A model generated the notes under the pieces. It was not told the DNA's origin, made no database searches, and saw only the letters and a list, made by a program, of their open reading frames with translations. Source: Typhlomys cinereus (taxonomy: Eukaryota; Chordata; Mammalia; Rodentia; Platacanthomyidae). From it: DNA of 64,000 bases. Below are positions 45,463 to 57,534 of the stretch, piece after piece; position 1 is the stretch's first letter; every line of letters begins with the position of its first letter. Where the stretch lies: the NCBI GenBank assembly GCA_023101885.1, contig JALPQD010000409.1, positions 434,001-498,000 on the forward strand. The letters run 5' to 3'. Position numbers and translations under genes: made by a program.

Positions 45463-48385
45463 AAATTCCTTATTCAATTTAGGTAAGTTGTGCTTACTTA
45501 GGAATTCATCCATTTCTTTCATGTTGTGAAATTTCACAGGGTATAAGTTTTTGAAATATGATGTTATAATTCTCTGAATTTCTTGAGTATCAGTACCCAT
45601 TTTCATTTCTAATTTTGTTAATTTGGGTTTTCTCTTTCTTGCTTTTGGTTAATTTATCTAGGGCTGTATCAATCTTATTGATTTTTTCAAAGAACCAGAT
45701 TTTGATTGGTTGATTCTCTGTATCGTTTTCCTTATCTCAATTTTGGATATTTCTCCCCTGATTTTGCTGATTTCCTCTCTTCTACTGCTTTTGGGATCAG
45801 ATTGCTCTAGTGTCTCTAAAGCTTTAAGCTGCATTTTTAAGATATTTACCTGTGATGTTTCTATTTTTTTAATGTAGGCATTAAGAGCTATGAACTTACC
45901 TTTTAGGACAGCTTTCATTGTATCCCAAAGATTTTGATAAATTGTATTTTCATTATCATTTGATTTCAGGAAATCTTGAATACCCTTTGTAATTTCTTCC
46001 TGAATCCAATTCTCATTCAGCATCATAGTGTAAAGTTTCCAGGAGTTAGTGAATTTTCTGTTGTTTGTTGTGTGGTGGATGTCAAGCTTTAGACCATCAT
46101 GATCTGATAGGGTATAGGCTAGAATTTCAACTTTCCTGTATATGTGGAGTTTTGATTTGTGGCCCAGTATGTGGTCTATTTTGGAGAAAGTTCCGTCTGC
46201 TGCTGAGAAAAATGTGTATTCTCTGTGCATGGATGAAAAGTACAATAGAGATCTGTAAGGTCCATTTCAGTAAGAATTTGATTAAGTTCCAATGTATCTC
46301 TGTTAAGTTTTTGACCTGTTGATCTATCCCATGTTGAGAGGGCGGTGTTGAAATCCCCAAGAATTGTCATTTGGGGGTTGATTTCTCACTTTAGATGCTG
46401 TAGGGCTTGCTTAATGAATGTGGAGGGGGCCTGTATTAGGTGCATATATGTTCAGTATTGTGAAGTCTTCCTGGTAAATTGTACCTGTGAATAAAATGTG
46501 GTAACCATCTGTGTCTCTTATGATTTTTTTTTTGGTTTGAAGTCCACTTCGTCTGATAGCATAATGGCTACCCCTGCTTGTTTACTGGTTCCATTAGCTT
46601 GCAGAATTTTGGACCAGCCTTTTATTTTTAGGATGTGCCTATCATTTGTGGTAAGATGAGCTTCCTGAAGGCAGCAGGTTGATGGGTTGTGATTTTTAAT
46701 CCAGGTTTGTAATTTGTGTCTCTTTATTGGTGAGTTAATTACCTTGACATTTAATGTTATGATGGAGAAATTTTTTTAATTCTGGACTTTTTTATGTTTA
46801 GTGGCTTTTGTAAGTATATTATTTGGCTTTTAGGTTTTGGTGGTATTATACTTCTCTTCTGTCTTCCTGGGCATGCTTGCTTTTTCTTCAGTCTTGAGTA
46901 TCATTTCTAGCATTTTTTGAAAGCTTGGTTTGGTAGACATGTAAGCCTTCAAGTTGTCTTTGTGCTGGAAAACTTTTATATCTCCCTCGATCATGACAGA
47001 TAGTTTTGCTGGACATATCAGCCTGGGTTGACATTTTTACTCATTCAGTACTTGAAGTATGTCTCTCCAAGCTCTTCTTGCTTTTACTGTTTCGACTGAG
47101 AAGTCATTTGTTATTTTAATAGGTTTACCTTTAAAAGTGACTTGGTTTTTTGTTCCCCCTTGAAGCTCTCAGCACCATTTCTTTTTCTTGAATGTGGAAT
47201 GTTTTGACTATTATTTGCCATGGCAATTTTCTATTTTGGTCATATCTGTTTGGGACGCAGCATGCCTTTTGTATTTGGATGGGCCTCTCTCTTTAGATGA
47301 GGCAAGTTTTCATTTACGATAATTTGAAAAATTTCCTCAGGTGTGGTATTTTGGGATTCTTGCTCTGGTATTTCATGAATGCACATGTTAGGCTTCTTCA
47401 GGGTGTCCCATATCTCTTGGATATTTCTCTCAAGTATCTTTTTGGCTTTAACAATCTCTTTCATTGAGCTGGTTAATTCTGCCACTTTGTCTTCAAGATC
47501 TGAAATTCTATTTTCTGCCTTGATAGTTCTATTGGTAAGACTCTCTGTTGAGTTCTGGGTTGAGGACAACTTGTCTTTTAGTTCAACTTTAAACTCTGCC
47601 TGAGACTGTTTTAACTGCTCTATGCCTATTTTTGTTTCTTGAACTGTTTTTCTCACTCCTCTAGGTATCTGTTGTGTTCCTGTTCAAAGTGGTTGATGTG
47701 GATGTTTAACTCCTCCCGGATTTCCTCTTTCATAGTATTGATCATGGTAATTATCATGCTTTGAAAGTCATTATCTTGGGCTGGCTTTCTTTGCTATTTT
47801 CTATGAATTTGTTCTGGTTGGAACCTGTCGCTATGGGATTAATTCTTTCAGTGGGAGATTTGTTTTCTTGGGTTTTGTTTCTCATGGATCTACCCTTTGA
47901 GTTGGGCATCGTTGTTTTGTCTCTTGAGTCTTTACAGTTTCTGTGTGTTTTTGACTGAACTGATTTAGTTGGTATAACTGCTCTCTGGCAGTTATTACTA
48001 GTGGTTGCCTTGGAGTTGGGTCCATTTGTCTGTTGTTATTGTAATTTCCAAGATGAGACTATTAGACTGTTAGTACATCAATTAAATCAGTTTTAGTAGA
48101 CAAGGTTGTCTTACCTGGTCTGCAAGCTAGCAAGTGTAAGTTCACAGCAGGTGGAAGGGGAGTAGGGGCTAAGGATGATAGGCGGGTTTCACCTGGGACC
48201 TGCGGCATGGCCAGTAGTCTTCCCAAGCCCTGGCCAGCTTTGGCGCTGTTCAGGCTCTATGGTGGGAGGGGCTGGGAGAAGCGGGTGACCTGGGTTCTGA
48301 TGGAGAGTAGCTGGGAAGCAGGGTGCCTTTCCTGGACCAGGCAAGTGAGCGTGTGTTCAGGGCCAGCGGAAAGGGGGAATATGTG
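45463..48385 (-). mobile_element. Minus-strand L1 (L1-E): 5' UTR, ORF1, first third of ORF2
   Basis: Read on the minus strand: a GC-rich 5' UTR (about 48385 down to 47910), ORF1 from ATG at 47909-47907 to TAA near 46846, then ORF2 endonuclease and linker down to 45463, where it ends mid-ORF2 before the reverse-transcriptase core. Same older subfamily as L1-D (both have KVAELTSS). ORF2 lacks a good start codon and has several breaks; the longest open part is 46245-45658. Confidence 0.85.
46846..47909 (-). pseudogene. L1-E ORF1, broken
   Basis: The N-terminus MPNSKGRSMR-type start is followed by a coiled coil (open at 47656-47240), the RRM start MCIHEIPEQ and the CQPRLIC region, with several frame changes. 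Not functional. Confidence 0.75.
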
Positions 48386-48479
48386 ATACTTCCTGATGAA
48401 CTCAGTCAGTGATGTCTCAAAGGCTCTCAAAACAATATAGGCTTTTGCTCATTCTCTTGCTGGCTCTCCAGAAACTGAT

Positions 48480-49540
48480 AGCAAGGTCCTATTGCTGAAA
48501 ACATCAAAAACAGACCATGAGATGGGAAAACAAGCTGAAAATGATCTGGAAGCTTCCTCCTTGCTAGCCAACTTCCCTAGTATGACAAGGTATCATGATG
48601 GCTTCTGGGGCAGAAAAGCAAACAATAGTCTCCCCCAGTATGAAAGCTGAGTGCTACAAAAAACAACCACCCTACTAAGAGGTAACCATTATTGTAGTGG
48701 CATGAATAGTGCAGGAGTAACCAACTGCTTCCTCATTGGAAATAACACTTGTTTTTCAGCATGAACACTTCTGGTATGGTATAGTTTGGCCAAAAACCTG
48801 TGTAAGAGGAGAACATAGGCCCAAGCAACAACAAACTACTAAGGTTTAGCTCTAAGGACATGACATGAAATTATCAACTAAATGCTTATCATTATTCCCA
48901 TAAGTTACGGGAACTCTCAATACTTGATCTAGAAGTTTCCTTTTGCAATGAAAAGCCTTTAACACAGAATTCTTTGATCAATTCAGAGAATAAGTGACTG
49001 TGGACTGCTTGGACCTAATCAGGACGTCTAAATCACCTCCTGCCCCAAGACTCAGGAAACCTCACAGAAGAGGAGGTAATGAGAATATAAAAGCCTGAGA
49101 ATGGGAAAGGGTGCTACCAAACAGCATCTTTTGGACATGCAAGAGCTGCTTCAGTCATGAGCTCAATCCATCTGTGTCTACTTCCAAAGACCACACAAGA
49201 TTTGACCTATCAAAAGGCAAAAATCTCAAGAGCCACCAGAGATCCCTGAGAAACTGAGACTGAATGCTAGATTCAGGATTACCTACTTTTCACAATGGTG
49301 CGCTTACTAATATACCATGTTCTAGCAAGTGCCAAGGGACATACTAGTACAGGCAACTTAGATTAAACTCAGTGAGTCACACACACAAAAGACATGAGAG
49401 AAAAATGGAGATTATCTGTGAAGAACATTTGTAGTGGAAAAAGGAGGGGGGATTGGATGGGTAATATGTGGCAAAATGTCATAAATTCATTTTATTCATG
49501 TGTAACAATGCTAAAAGAATAAATATAATTTAAAAACAGT
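48480..49540 (+). mobile_element. Old L1 3' UTR
   Basis: Diverged 3' UTR-type sequence with CTCAGGAAACCTCACAGAAG, GAGGAGGTAATGAGAATATA, GTCATAAATTCATTTTATTC and a final AAAAGAATAAATATAA, like the L1 ends at 2600-3050 and 21690-22010. Confidence 0.6.
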
Positions 49541-49559
49541 AATAATAACTATAAGATGT

Positions 49560-49980
49560 TCAGAGACTTTACCATGTGTATTAGTTTTATTACATGTTGA
49601 ACCAACAAAATATCTGACCTAGAAACTTAAGGGAAGAAATGGCTTATTTGGTCACTTATAGTTCCAGGTGACAGACCATTATGGCAGAGAAGTTATAGCA
49701 GCAGGAACCTGAGGGAGTTGGTCACATCATATCTATAGCCAAGGCCAGAAAACAATTCATGAAAATTTGCATATTAATTTGCTCATCAATGTTCAGCTAA
49801 CTCTGTCCAGCTTTCTACAGTACCAGACAACATGCCTAGGAAATTGTCCCACATCAATTATGCAATCAACCCAGTCCTTCACAGACCTGCCCTAGAGACT
49901 CACTCCCAAGGGTTCACACAGGCATAATTCCTAGGTGTCAGGTTGACAATCAACAGTAGCTATCAAACCTTCTAAACAAA
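49560..49980. repeat. Dispersed repeat, unnamed
   Basis: Contains GGCAGAGAAGTTATAGCAGC, CACATCATATCTATAGCCAA and TGCAATCAACCCAGTCCTTC, a pattern of an old dispersed repeat related to parts of 17770-18170 and 50690-51060. Class not determined. Confidence 0.4.
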
Positions 49981-51324
49981 ATATATTTCTAAAATTATCA
50001 TCCTTCTCTTGCACTAGAATAAGTCATAGACAACCCCAATATCCAATGGCCTACAAGAACAAATATTTCTCACTCACATCTTATATGGGCTTAGGGTTTG
50101 CTTAAACTTGGCTGTGATTCAGCTTGGCTCCTCCCCATAAATTACCTCACTTTGAAACCAGAAGCATAGTATAGCTCCTTCTAAGATGAGCATGCAGTAA
50201 TGTCGTCTGTTTGCACATAGTAACCAGCTGCTTCTGACTGAATCTAAAACCAGCTTTATTAGCAAGGAGCACAGACTTGGTACTGTAAACCTAACCAAAT
50301 GCACATAGAAGGGGAGACCATAGCCTCTATGTGTGATCAAACTTTTTAAAACTAACTATAATCACTCAATAATAAACTACCACCTGAGCACCTATCATTA
50401 TACCCATAGATAAGAGAAGCGCTCAATACTCAGTCAAAAATTATTGTGTAGCAATTGAGGATGTCTAGTGCAGAAAACCATAACTAGCCAAAGCACACAG
50501 CATCAGAGACTGTGGAGTTCTCAGCCCTAAACAGGACATCAAAGTCACCCCCCATTACAAGACTGCCTTGGACACACAAATCATGAATAAAATTTGCATG
50601 ATCTCATTTATACATGATATCTAGAAAGTATCTCAAAAAAAATCATGGATTTTTTTTAACTTCATAGCCAAGTTACTTAGCACAAAGGTAGTTATTGCCT
50701 CACAAATCCAGAGTACAGTCCATCCTGGCATGAGAGTTACATCAGCAGGAGCAGGGGGAATTAGACACATCACATCCAATGAAAGAGCAGAAGCAAGAGC
50801 CAATGCTACATACTTGCTACTTGCCTGCCTGCTCGCCAACTTGTCCAACTAGCTTTCTCCATCTTTAACTACCTGCCCAGGTAATGTTCCCACCCCACTG
50901 TGGATGGGGTGTCCCAATCTCAACCATGCAATCAAGACAATCAGCTTCCTACTGGCTTACCCAGAGGTCTGCCTTAATTTAATACTTTCTCACAAGTGTA
51001 TCCAGAGGGTCACTTCCCCGTGTGATGTAATTGAGATCTGAGATCAGCTATCACACTGGTGATTGTGAAGGGCTGAGGGGTGGGAGACATAGGGAAATAG
51101 TGAAACGCACAAACTCTCAGTTAAAATGTAAATAAGTACTGAAAATCAAAGATATAGTATGGCAACTATAATTAACAATGTTATCTTATATATCTGAAAT
51201 CTGTATCTTGTGTTCTTACTCTATACAAAAGAAATAGACAACAGTTAGGTAAATGAATGGATGTTGTTCACCATCATTTCGCAGAATATGTATGAATCAA
51301 ATCAGACACTGTCATTCAAACAAT

Positions 51325-51330
51325 TTTATT
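51325..51330 (-). promoter_or_regulatory. Probable polyadenylation signal of gene 2
   Basis: AATAAA on the minus strand, about 342 nt after the stop, at the position matching 18432-18437 of gene 1. Confidence 0.6.
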
Positions 51331-51671
51331 GATCAATTACCATCAATAAAGTCAAAAGAAAAAATATGGAAAACAAATAGAGGGATCATATCATATAATT
51401 GTGTCAGTCAATTACACCTTGGCAATTCAAGAAAGGCTTGGTGCCTTGCATGTGTACACAAAAGGGTAGCCTGGATAGTCTCTGTACTTGCTAGCAAATT
51501 TTAATAAAAGCTCATCTTGGGAAAGAGTAAATTAGTGAATGAACAAATCTCATAAACAGAACAACTGACCACTATTTAAACATGATAGACAACCTTATTA
51601 CACAGAGCTTCCCAGCTGTCTCCATAATGATGGATTCCAATTTAGTCACATGTCCACAGAGAATGTTTGAC

Positions 51672-51813
51672 TCATAAATATATCTTCTTCATTTGACAAA
51701 TCGATCTTTGACCTTGGTTACAAAAGACATCATAGCAGCCCCATCCAGACGTTCGTTTATTTAGGATAACACACTGCTCCTTGTCATCACTGGGCTCACC
51801 AGGGTGCCAGAAA
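51672..51813 (-). CDS. Gene 2 coding exon 6: end of the CRD with EPS motif and stop
   Basis: 142 nt ending in TGA at 51674-51672. It encodes FWHPGEPSDDKEQC, GWGCYDVFC and ICQMKK. EPS is the form known in CLEC4A. The asparagine of the N-D calcium pair is tyrosine here, which should weaken or alter Ca-dependent sugar binding (inference). About eleven base differences from gene 1, most of them amino-acid changing. Confidence 0.92.
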
Positions 51814-52177
51814 CTGAAAGGGAAAAACACAAGTGAATGTCGTTCCTCCAATAGGACTGTGCGATGGGTTAGAGGAAGTAAGCAGGCATAGAGCTTAAGA
51901 TGGGTCAGGAGTGCCCAAACAAAACCTTCCTGACTTTTCAAGAATTTCTTCACCACCCTCACCTCTGGCATTTTGCTTGAAAACGGAGTCCAAATCACTC
52001 AATGTTCTGTCACCTGGCTGCAATAAATGTCCTCAAACAGAGCTAAAGAGACAGCTTGAGTGATAAGGTGATTGCTCACAACCCTGGAGACCTGAGTTTG
52101 ATCCCTGGAAGCCCACAGAGTGGAAGGAGAGAACTGGCTTCTGATCTCTACCTATGGGCAATACTTGTGCTTTCTTG

Positions 52178-52210
<33 letters not shown>

Positions 52211-55200
52211 CCTCTCCTCTTCTCTCCTCTCCCTCTCTCTCTTCTCTCTCCCTCTCCCTCCCTCTCTCTCATAAATAAATAAATCTTAAAAATAAATACA
52301 AAAATGAATATCCTCAAACAAGTATTCCAGAGACTCTGCTATTTCTTCCATCCCTAAGTCCTAGAGCCAGGGATAAATGACTCCTAAGACTCTCTTACAT
52401 ACTGAAAAGATCTCATCCTGTTCCCACATATCAACACAGTTGTTCCCTTTTTCAGTGGAATGACTTCAGAAACAAAAATTACTAGCCAAAACTTCTTAAT
52501 AGTCTAAATAGTCTACTTATTTCTTCCACCTTGGACAATAAATTTAATATCCTTAATTCTCAGTTCTCTTTGAGAAACATTTATATGCTTACATAGCACA
52601 TTTCAGGATTGAAAGTAACATGTTAAAATATTGATTTTTTAATAATTACAGAAATATGAGATACAATACTATAAGAACTGCGGAGGTCTGATTTATGAAA
52701 ATATCACATCTAGTGATCTCTTGTGATCCTGAAATGAATTTTTATTGAAAAGATATAAATAGAATAGTTGGAGAAACAATTGAAGTCACCCAGAGGGAAT
52801 AACCATAGCTATATACTAAAACTAATTATCATTCTGCATATCTTAAAATTCAATTTTTCATCTCTCTAGAGAATATTAATGATACACTTTGTGTTGAATA
52901 AATGCAATAATAAAGGTAACTCCATGCCCAACAGGTACACCAAGACTGGGTTATTGTACTTTTACACCTGACAGCTGGAACATGTTAAATTCCCTACATG
53001 CCACGGGCCCAAGAGCCCTCCACCTAGTTCTATACTCACATGGCGCTTTTGTTGTATGGCATCTGATCAACCCACCGCCATTGTCCATTGCCTTCTGGAT
53101 CCCACAGTCCCACGTAATAAGCAGCATAAGGGTCCAGTTCCTTGGTGATGAACTTCTAAGGAGAGGAAAAGGCAGTTGGCATGGTTTAAGTGTTTCGTTA
53201 TTGCTGTAGAATTTTTTGAATAATCATTTTTAAATTATTTTAATTATACAAAACTAGGGTAAAAAATTATTTTTGATACATGTACATAAAGTGCATTACA
53301 GTCAAATCAGGATAAACTGTCACCTTAAACTTTTTTTTCAAAATGTAGATTAGTACATAATAAGTGTCTACTTTGTTGTATCTATTGTGACATTTCAACA
53401 ATTTTTTTTCAGTAATAAGAAATAAGAAAAAGAAAGAATCCAAGAGTATTCCCACCATTCAGCTCTCCCAAGGGTACAGGTCTTGACTGAGCAGGGCACA
53501 ATCAAGAGCATCATTTCTAAACCAAGTTTCATTTCTTTGGAAGCAATTCTTACATGATCACTGTGAAATCTCATCTCAGACTCACATCCTCTCCTTTCCT
53601 CACTAACATACAGCATTTCTTCATAGTTGCAAGTGAGAGTTCACACTTTTTTTCCTTTCTGATTGCTTATTGTGATTTTTCATGATTCAACTGTGTTTCT
53701 CTTTCAACTTAATACACTTCTGTTAGGCAGTTAACAATATGTAAACATTTGAATGCTGAAATAGCAAAATGGTATTCCAGGGAGAGACATTCTCAGCCTT
53801 CCCTCAAGCCGCATGGGTTTTACTGATGATGGTAAAACTCTTTAGGTCGTTTAGTTTCACTGAGGCAGCAGCAAGCTGTAGAAGGCAAAGGCTCCTGAGT
53901 TCTGTCCTGTCTCATGGAAACCTTCTGCCCCAGCACCAGTATCTAAGTCAACGAAACTCTTCTCAGCACAAAGCGATGAGCAGCAGACAGAGCACAGGAC
54001 ACCATCATCTCTCAGAAAGTACCTGCTGCTCCTCGCTGTGGATCACCAGCAGATGAGCCCCCATGCTGGAGCAGTGCTCCTCACTCTGATTCCAGGACTG
54101 TGAGCGAGTTGAAATGAAGTAGCAGTGAGAGCCAAATGGCTTCCATGTCTTTGGGCAGCAGCTCCACGCTTTGTCTTTATTGGGGAGAAATAAGGACATG
54201 AAAGTATAGAATAATAAAATCATGTTGAAAGTGGTGTTCCTATGATAGATCCAAGGCCTCCGTGTGGAAACTAGGACCTTCATCTTCAAGGATGAAGCAA
54301 GGAGACCCACCCCTTAGTTCCAAGAAATCCAAACCCATCTCAGTAATGCACTAATGTCAGGGCCCTCTCCCTCCTCCTGGGGTGCCACCAGAAAAAGTCA
54401 GCAATGTGTTGTGTAAATGGCACCCAGACCCTGAGGACATCATGTAAAAATATACATTATGCCAAATTACCTCAATGAAAATATCTTATCAATACCAAGA
54501 GCCAAGAAGCTCCTACTTTCCATGAAAACAACCATCAGTAGATGCTGACAAAAAAAGATTCAGCAAGGAATACCTTCCTAAAGAAATTATTTGAGCCAAG
54601 AAGAAAACTAGAAGTAGAGCAGGAGTCCATGAAGACCTGTGAGAGGACTCCACAGGCCACGAGTAACGTGATGCTGAGGCTTGGAATCAAAACTTGCTCA
54701 GAGTATTTGAAACACACCAGAAGTCATTGTGCCTGGAAAGGTGTGGGCTGAGTCTGGAGGGATGGTTCAGGGCCTTGCAAGCAGAAGGTCCTGAATTCGG
54801 ATCCCAGGTCCCATATAGAAACAGCAAACAGCGCTGGCCTGAACTTTTGGCCCTGGTGGGCAGAGCCTGGGAAATCACAGAATGAAGCAAAAAGGCGATA
54901 GAAGTATCCAGGATGATTCCCAAAGTCATCCTTAGCCTTCCACAGGGACACACAGTGTCCTTTGATACACACCACACACACACACACACACACACAAATA
55001 AATAGGCATGGGCTGAGGAAAAAGACCAGGAAATGAGTCAGAGAGAGAGAGAGATAGAGAGTGGCCTCTCAAAGACTGTGGTAACTCTAGTGCAACAATG
55101 GTGGGGCTGAGAATTAAACAATGGATCTAAAATGGTTTGTGAACTGAAAAAAAATTGTCATTTAATTTCATGTAAAAAATATTCAGGGGGCTGGAGAAAT

Positions 55201-57488
55201 GGCTTAAGGGGCTTTTTGCTTCATAAGCAGAAAGACCTGATTTCAGATCCCAGGTCCCAGATAAAAACACTAGGTAAAAATACCAGGTGTAAACTATGGA
55301 GGCCTACACTTCCATCCCTGGTGGGCAGGGCCAGGGAAATCCCAAAGGAAGCACAAAGGAAGTAGAAGTGAAGTCACCCTTGATCCTCCACAGAGATACA
55401 CAGTGCCCTCTGATACGCACACATGCGCATGTAAATAAAATAAAGTTTAATTTGAAAAAGATTCAGAAAGTGACATAATTACCAAAAAAAAAGACTTAAA
55501 GCCCATGATAGAAATGATTCTACAAGAAGATAAATAGGTTTGAGGGAAGATGACTTGTAAATATAAAACCTAATTCCCTGAAGTCATTGTGCATGTAGCT
55601 GTTGTTCCCACGTGTGTCAGTAGGGGGCAGAGATGGCAGAAGATGTGCCTACAGTCATTGTTCTGCCCTGTGAACATTTGGAAGATTAGTAACCTGATTT
55701 ACCACAGTGTCTATCAATCCCTTGAATTCCAATATCCATGTGTTCACAAAATGGGCAGCCTGGCCCCAGGTACTCACATTGTGGGTTTGCTTTGCCTCAC
55801 AGGAGACTTAGAAAACTGTCACTTTTTAGCTTTATCATACATTCAACCATGTGGAGTTCAAAACTCAGTAATGACAACTATTCACATCCTAAACATATTT
55901 ACTTTATTGCCCATATTTTATGTTATAGTCCTGTTTTTTTTAAAGAGGACATGAATATGGGAGGGAATAGTTTCAGGGGACATCTGGTTCAGTGGGAAAG
56001 GGGAAGGGGTAGATACGATCAAAATGCATTATATACATGTGTAAGATTGTCAAAGAATAAATAAAAATGTTGCTTTTAAAAATACACATAAACACATCAA
56101 AAAACATGTAAAGATAAACTAAACAGAAATTTTACACTTGAAAACTACAAAAACCTATAAATATGAAGTGGGTAAATTTAATCACAGTCTGAAGACTATG
56201 GAATAGCAATAAAGCTCAAGGGGAGAAAAAAAACAAACAGCCAAATGAACACAGGAGACAAAATAGATATGGAAAAAATGGGTCTCAAATGGAGGTGATA
56301 AATGTCCACAGTGTTGTCTTTGTCCCACAGTTAATATTATCTAAAATACATTTTCAGTAACAGAGGTGCAAAATGTGTGTGGAAACTCTAATGATTTGAA
56401 AATCAGCTGTCCCCCACAGGCTCATGTGTTTGAATCCTTATGTTTGGGGAGGTCATGGCAGCTTTAGGAGGTGGAGCCTTGCTGGAGGGAGCTATGGCAC
56501 AAGGGGTGGGTCTTGAGGCTGGTTAGCCCTTCCCTGCTTCAGGTAGCAGTCTGCTCTAACGGTTTGTAGTGTGCTCTTTCCATAACGTCTGCAGTGACTT
56601 GAGCGTCCTCCAGTCTCTGCTGCCTGCCATGCCTTTTCTGCCATCAAAGACTTTGTCTCCCCTCTGGAAATGTAAGTCAAATAAATCTCTCCTTTCTCAA
56701 GTTGCTTGAGTCTGAGTGTTGTCTCACAGCATCAAGAGAAGCGTAACTTGAAGTTTGACATGCACACTAAAGAATGCTTCAGGAACTGGGGGGGGGGGGT
56801 TGGAACCGGGAGAAAGGGAGGGAGGGGAGAAAGGAAGGGGAAAAGGGCGAGGGAGCAAGGGGATCCAGGGAGGGGTGGAAGGAGGGAGGGGAATGGGGTA
56901 CCTATTAAGTTTGCATGAGTCGAAAAAATAAATTTAAAAAATTATTTAAAAAAAGGTAAAGAAAAAAAACTAAAGGAGAATTGAAAAATCACATGCATAG
57001 ATAAAGAAACTATGCAAAAAATTAGCAGGAACAGAGGAACTCAAAAGAGAAATAACTGCAAGCTACATTGCAGGCGAGGTCTGCCAAAATCTCCATGGAA
57101 TTAATCAAGGAGAGTGGAATTACAGCTATCAAAAAAAGTGGACATTGGCCAAAATCTATCATTTCAATAGCTAAATAAAGTGGGAAACTTTATTAAACGG
57201 AACAGAGAAAAATCCAAAGTTCATTCTGGAGAGATTGACATGGTTTGGGACTCTCTCCTTCCCAATGAGAGGAAGAGCAGAAGATATTGACAATCGTGGA
57301 CTAAGACAAAGAGTTCAGAAAATCTATACCATGTTTTCAAGAACATTCATTTTTTATATAATTTCTTTTATTCACTGATAGTTTAATACATTTATACAAT
57401 GAATTTAAGTCACTTTTTCCCTATAAGAATTCATCCCTCCTCCCACTAAACTCCTTCTTCCCAAGTCTCCCTCCTAATTTTATGCTGT

Positions 57489-57534
<46 letters not shown>

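Larger units (their letters stand above)
50220..54350. repeat. Segmental duplication block, copy 2 (CRD half of gene 2)
   Basis: Partner of 17490-21440. Shared landmarks in order: the GGGAGACCATA stretch near 50310, the block at 50690-51060, the poly(A) signal, three CRD exons, the intronic SINE plus TC tract (52040-52290), and the intron end GGAGACCCACCCC near 54301. The 5' half of gene 2 is outside the block. Confidence 0.85.

Noticed and set aside
51672..51998. 108-residue open read as an independent protein
   Set aside because: Only the part below 51813 is exon; the rest is intron read through the acceptor site.
54005..54310. 101-residue read with extra N-terminal residues as the true start of gene 2
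   Set aside because: The residues before DKAWSCC come from intron 3; the acceptor at 54175-54176 and matching gene 1 phase place the exon start at 54174.
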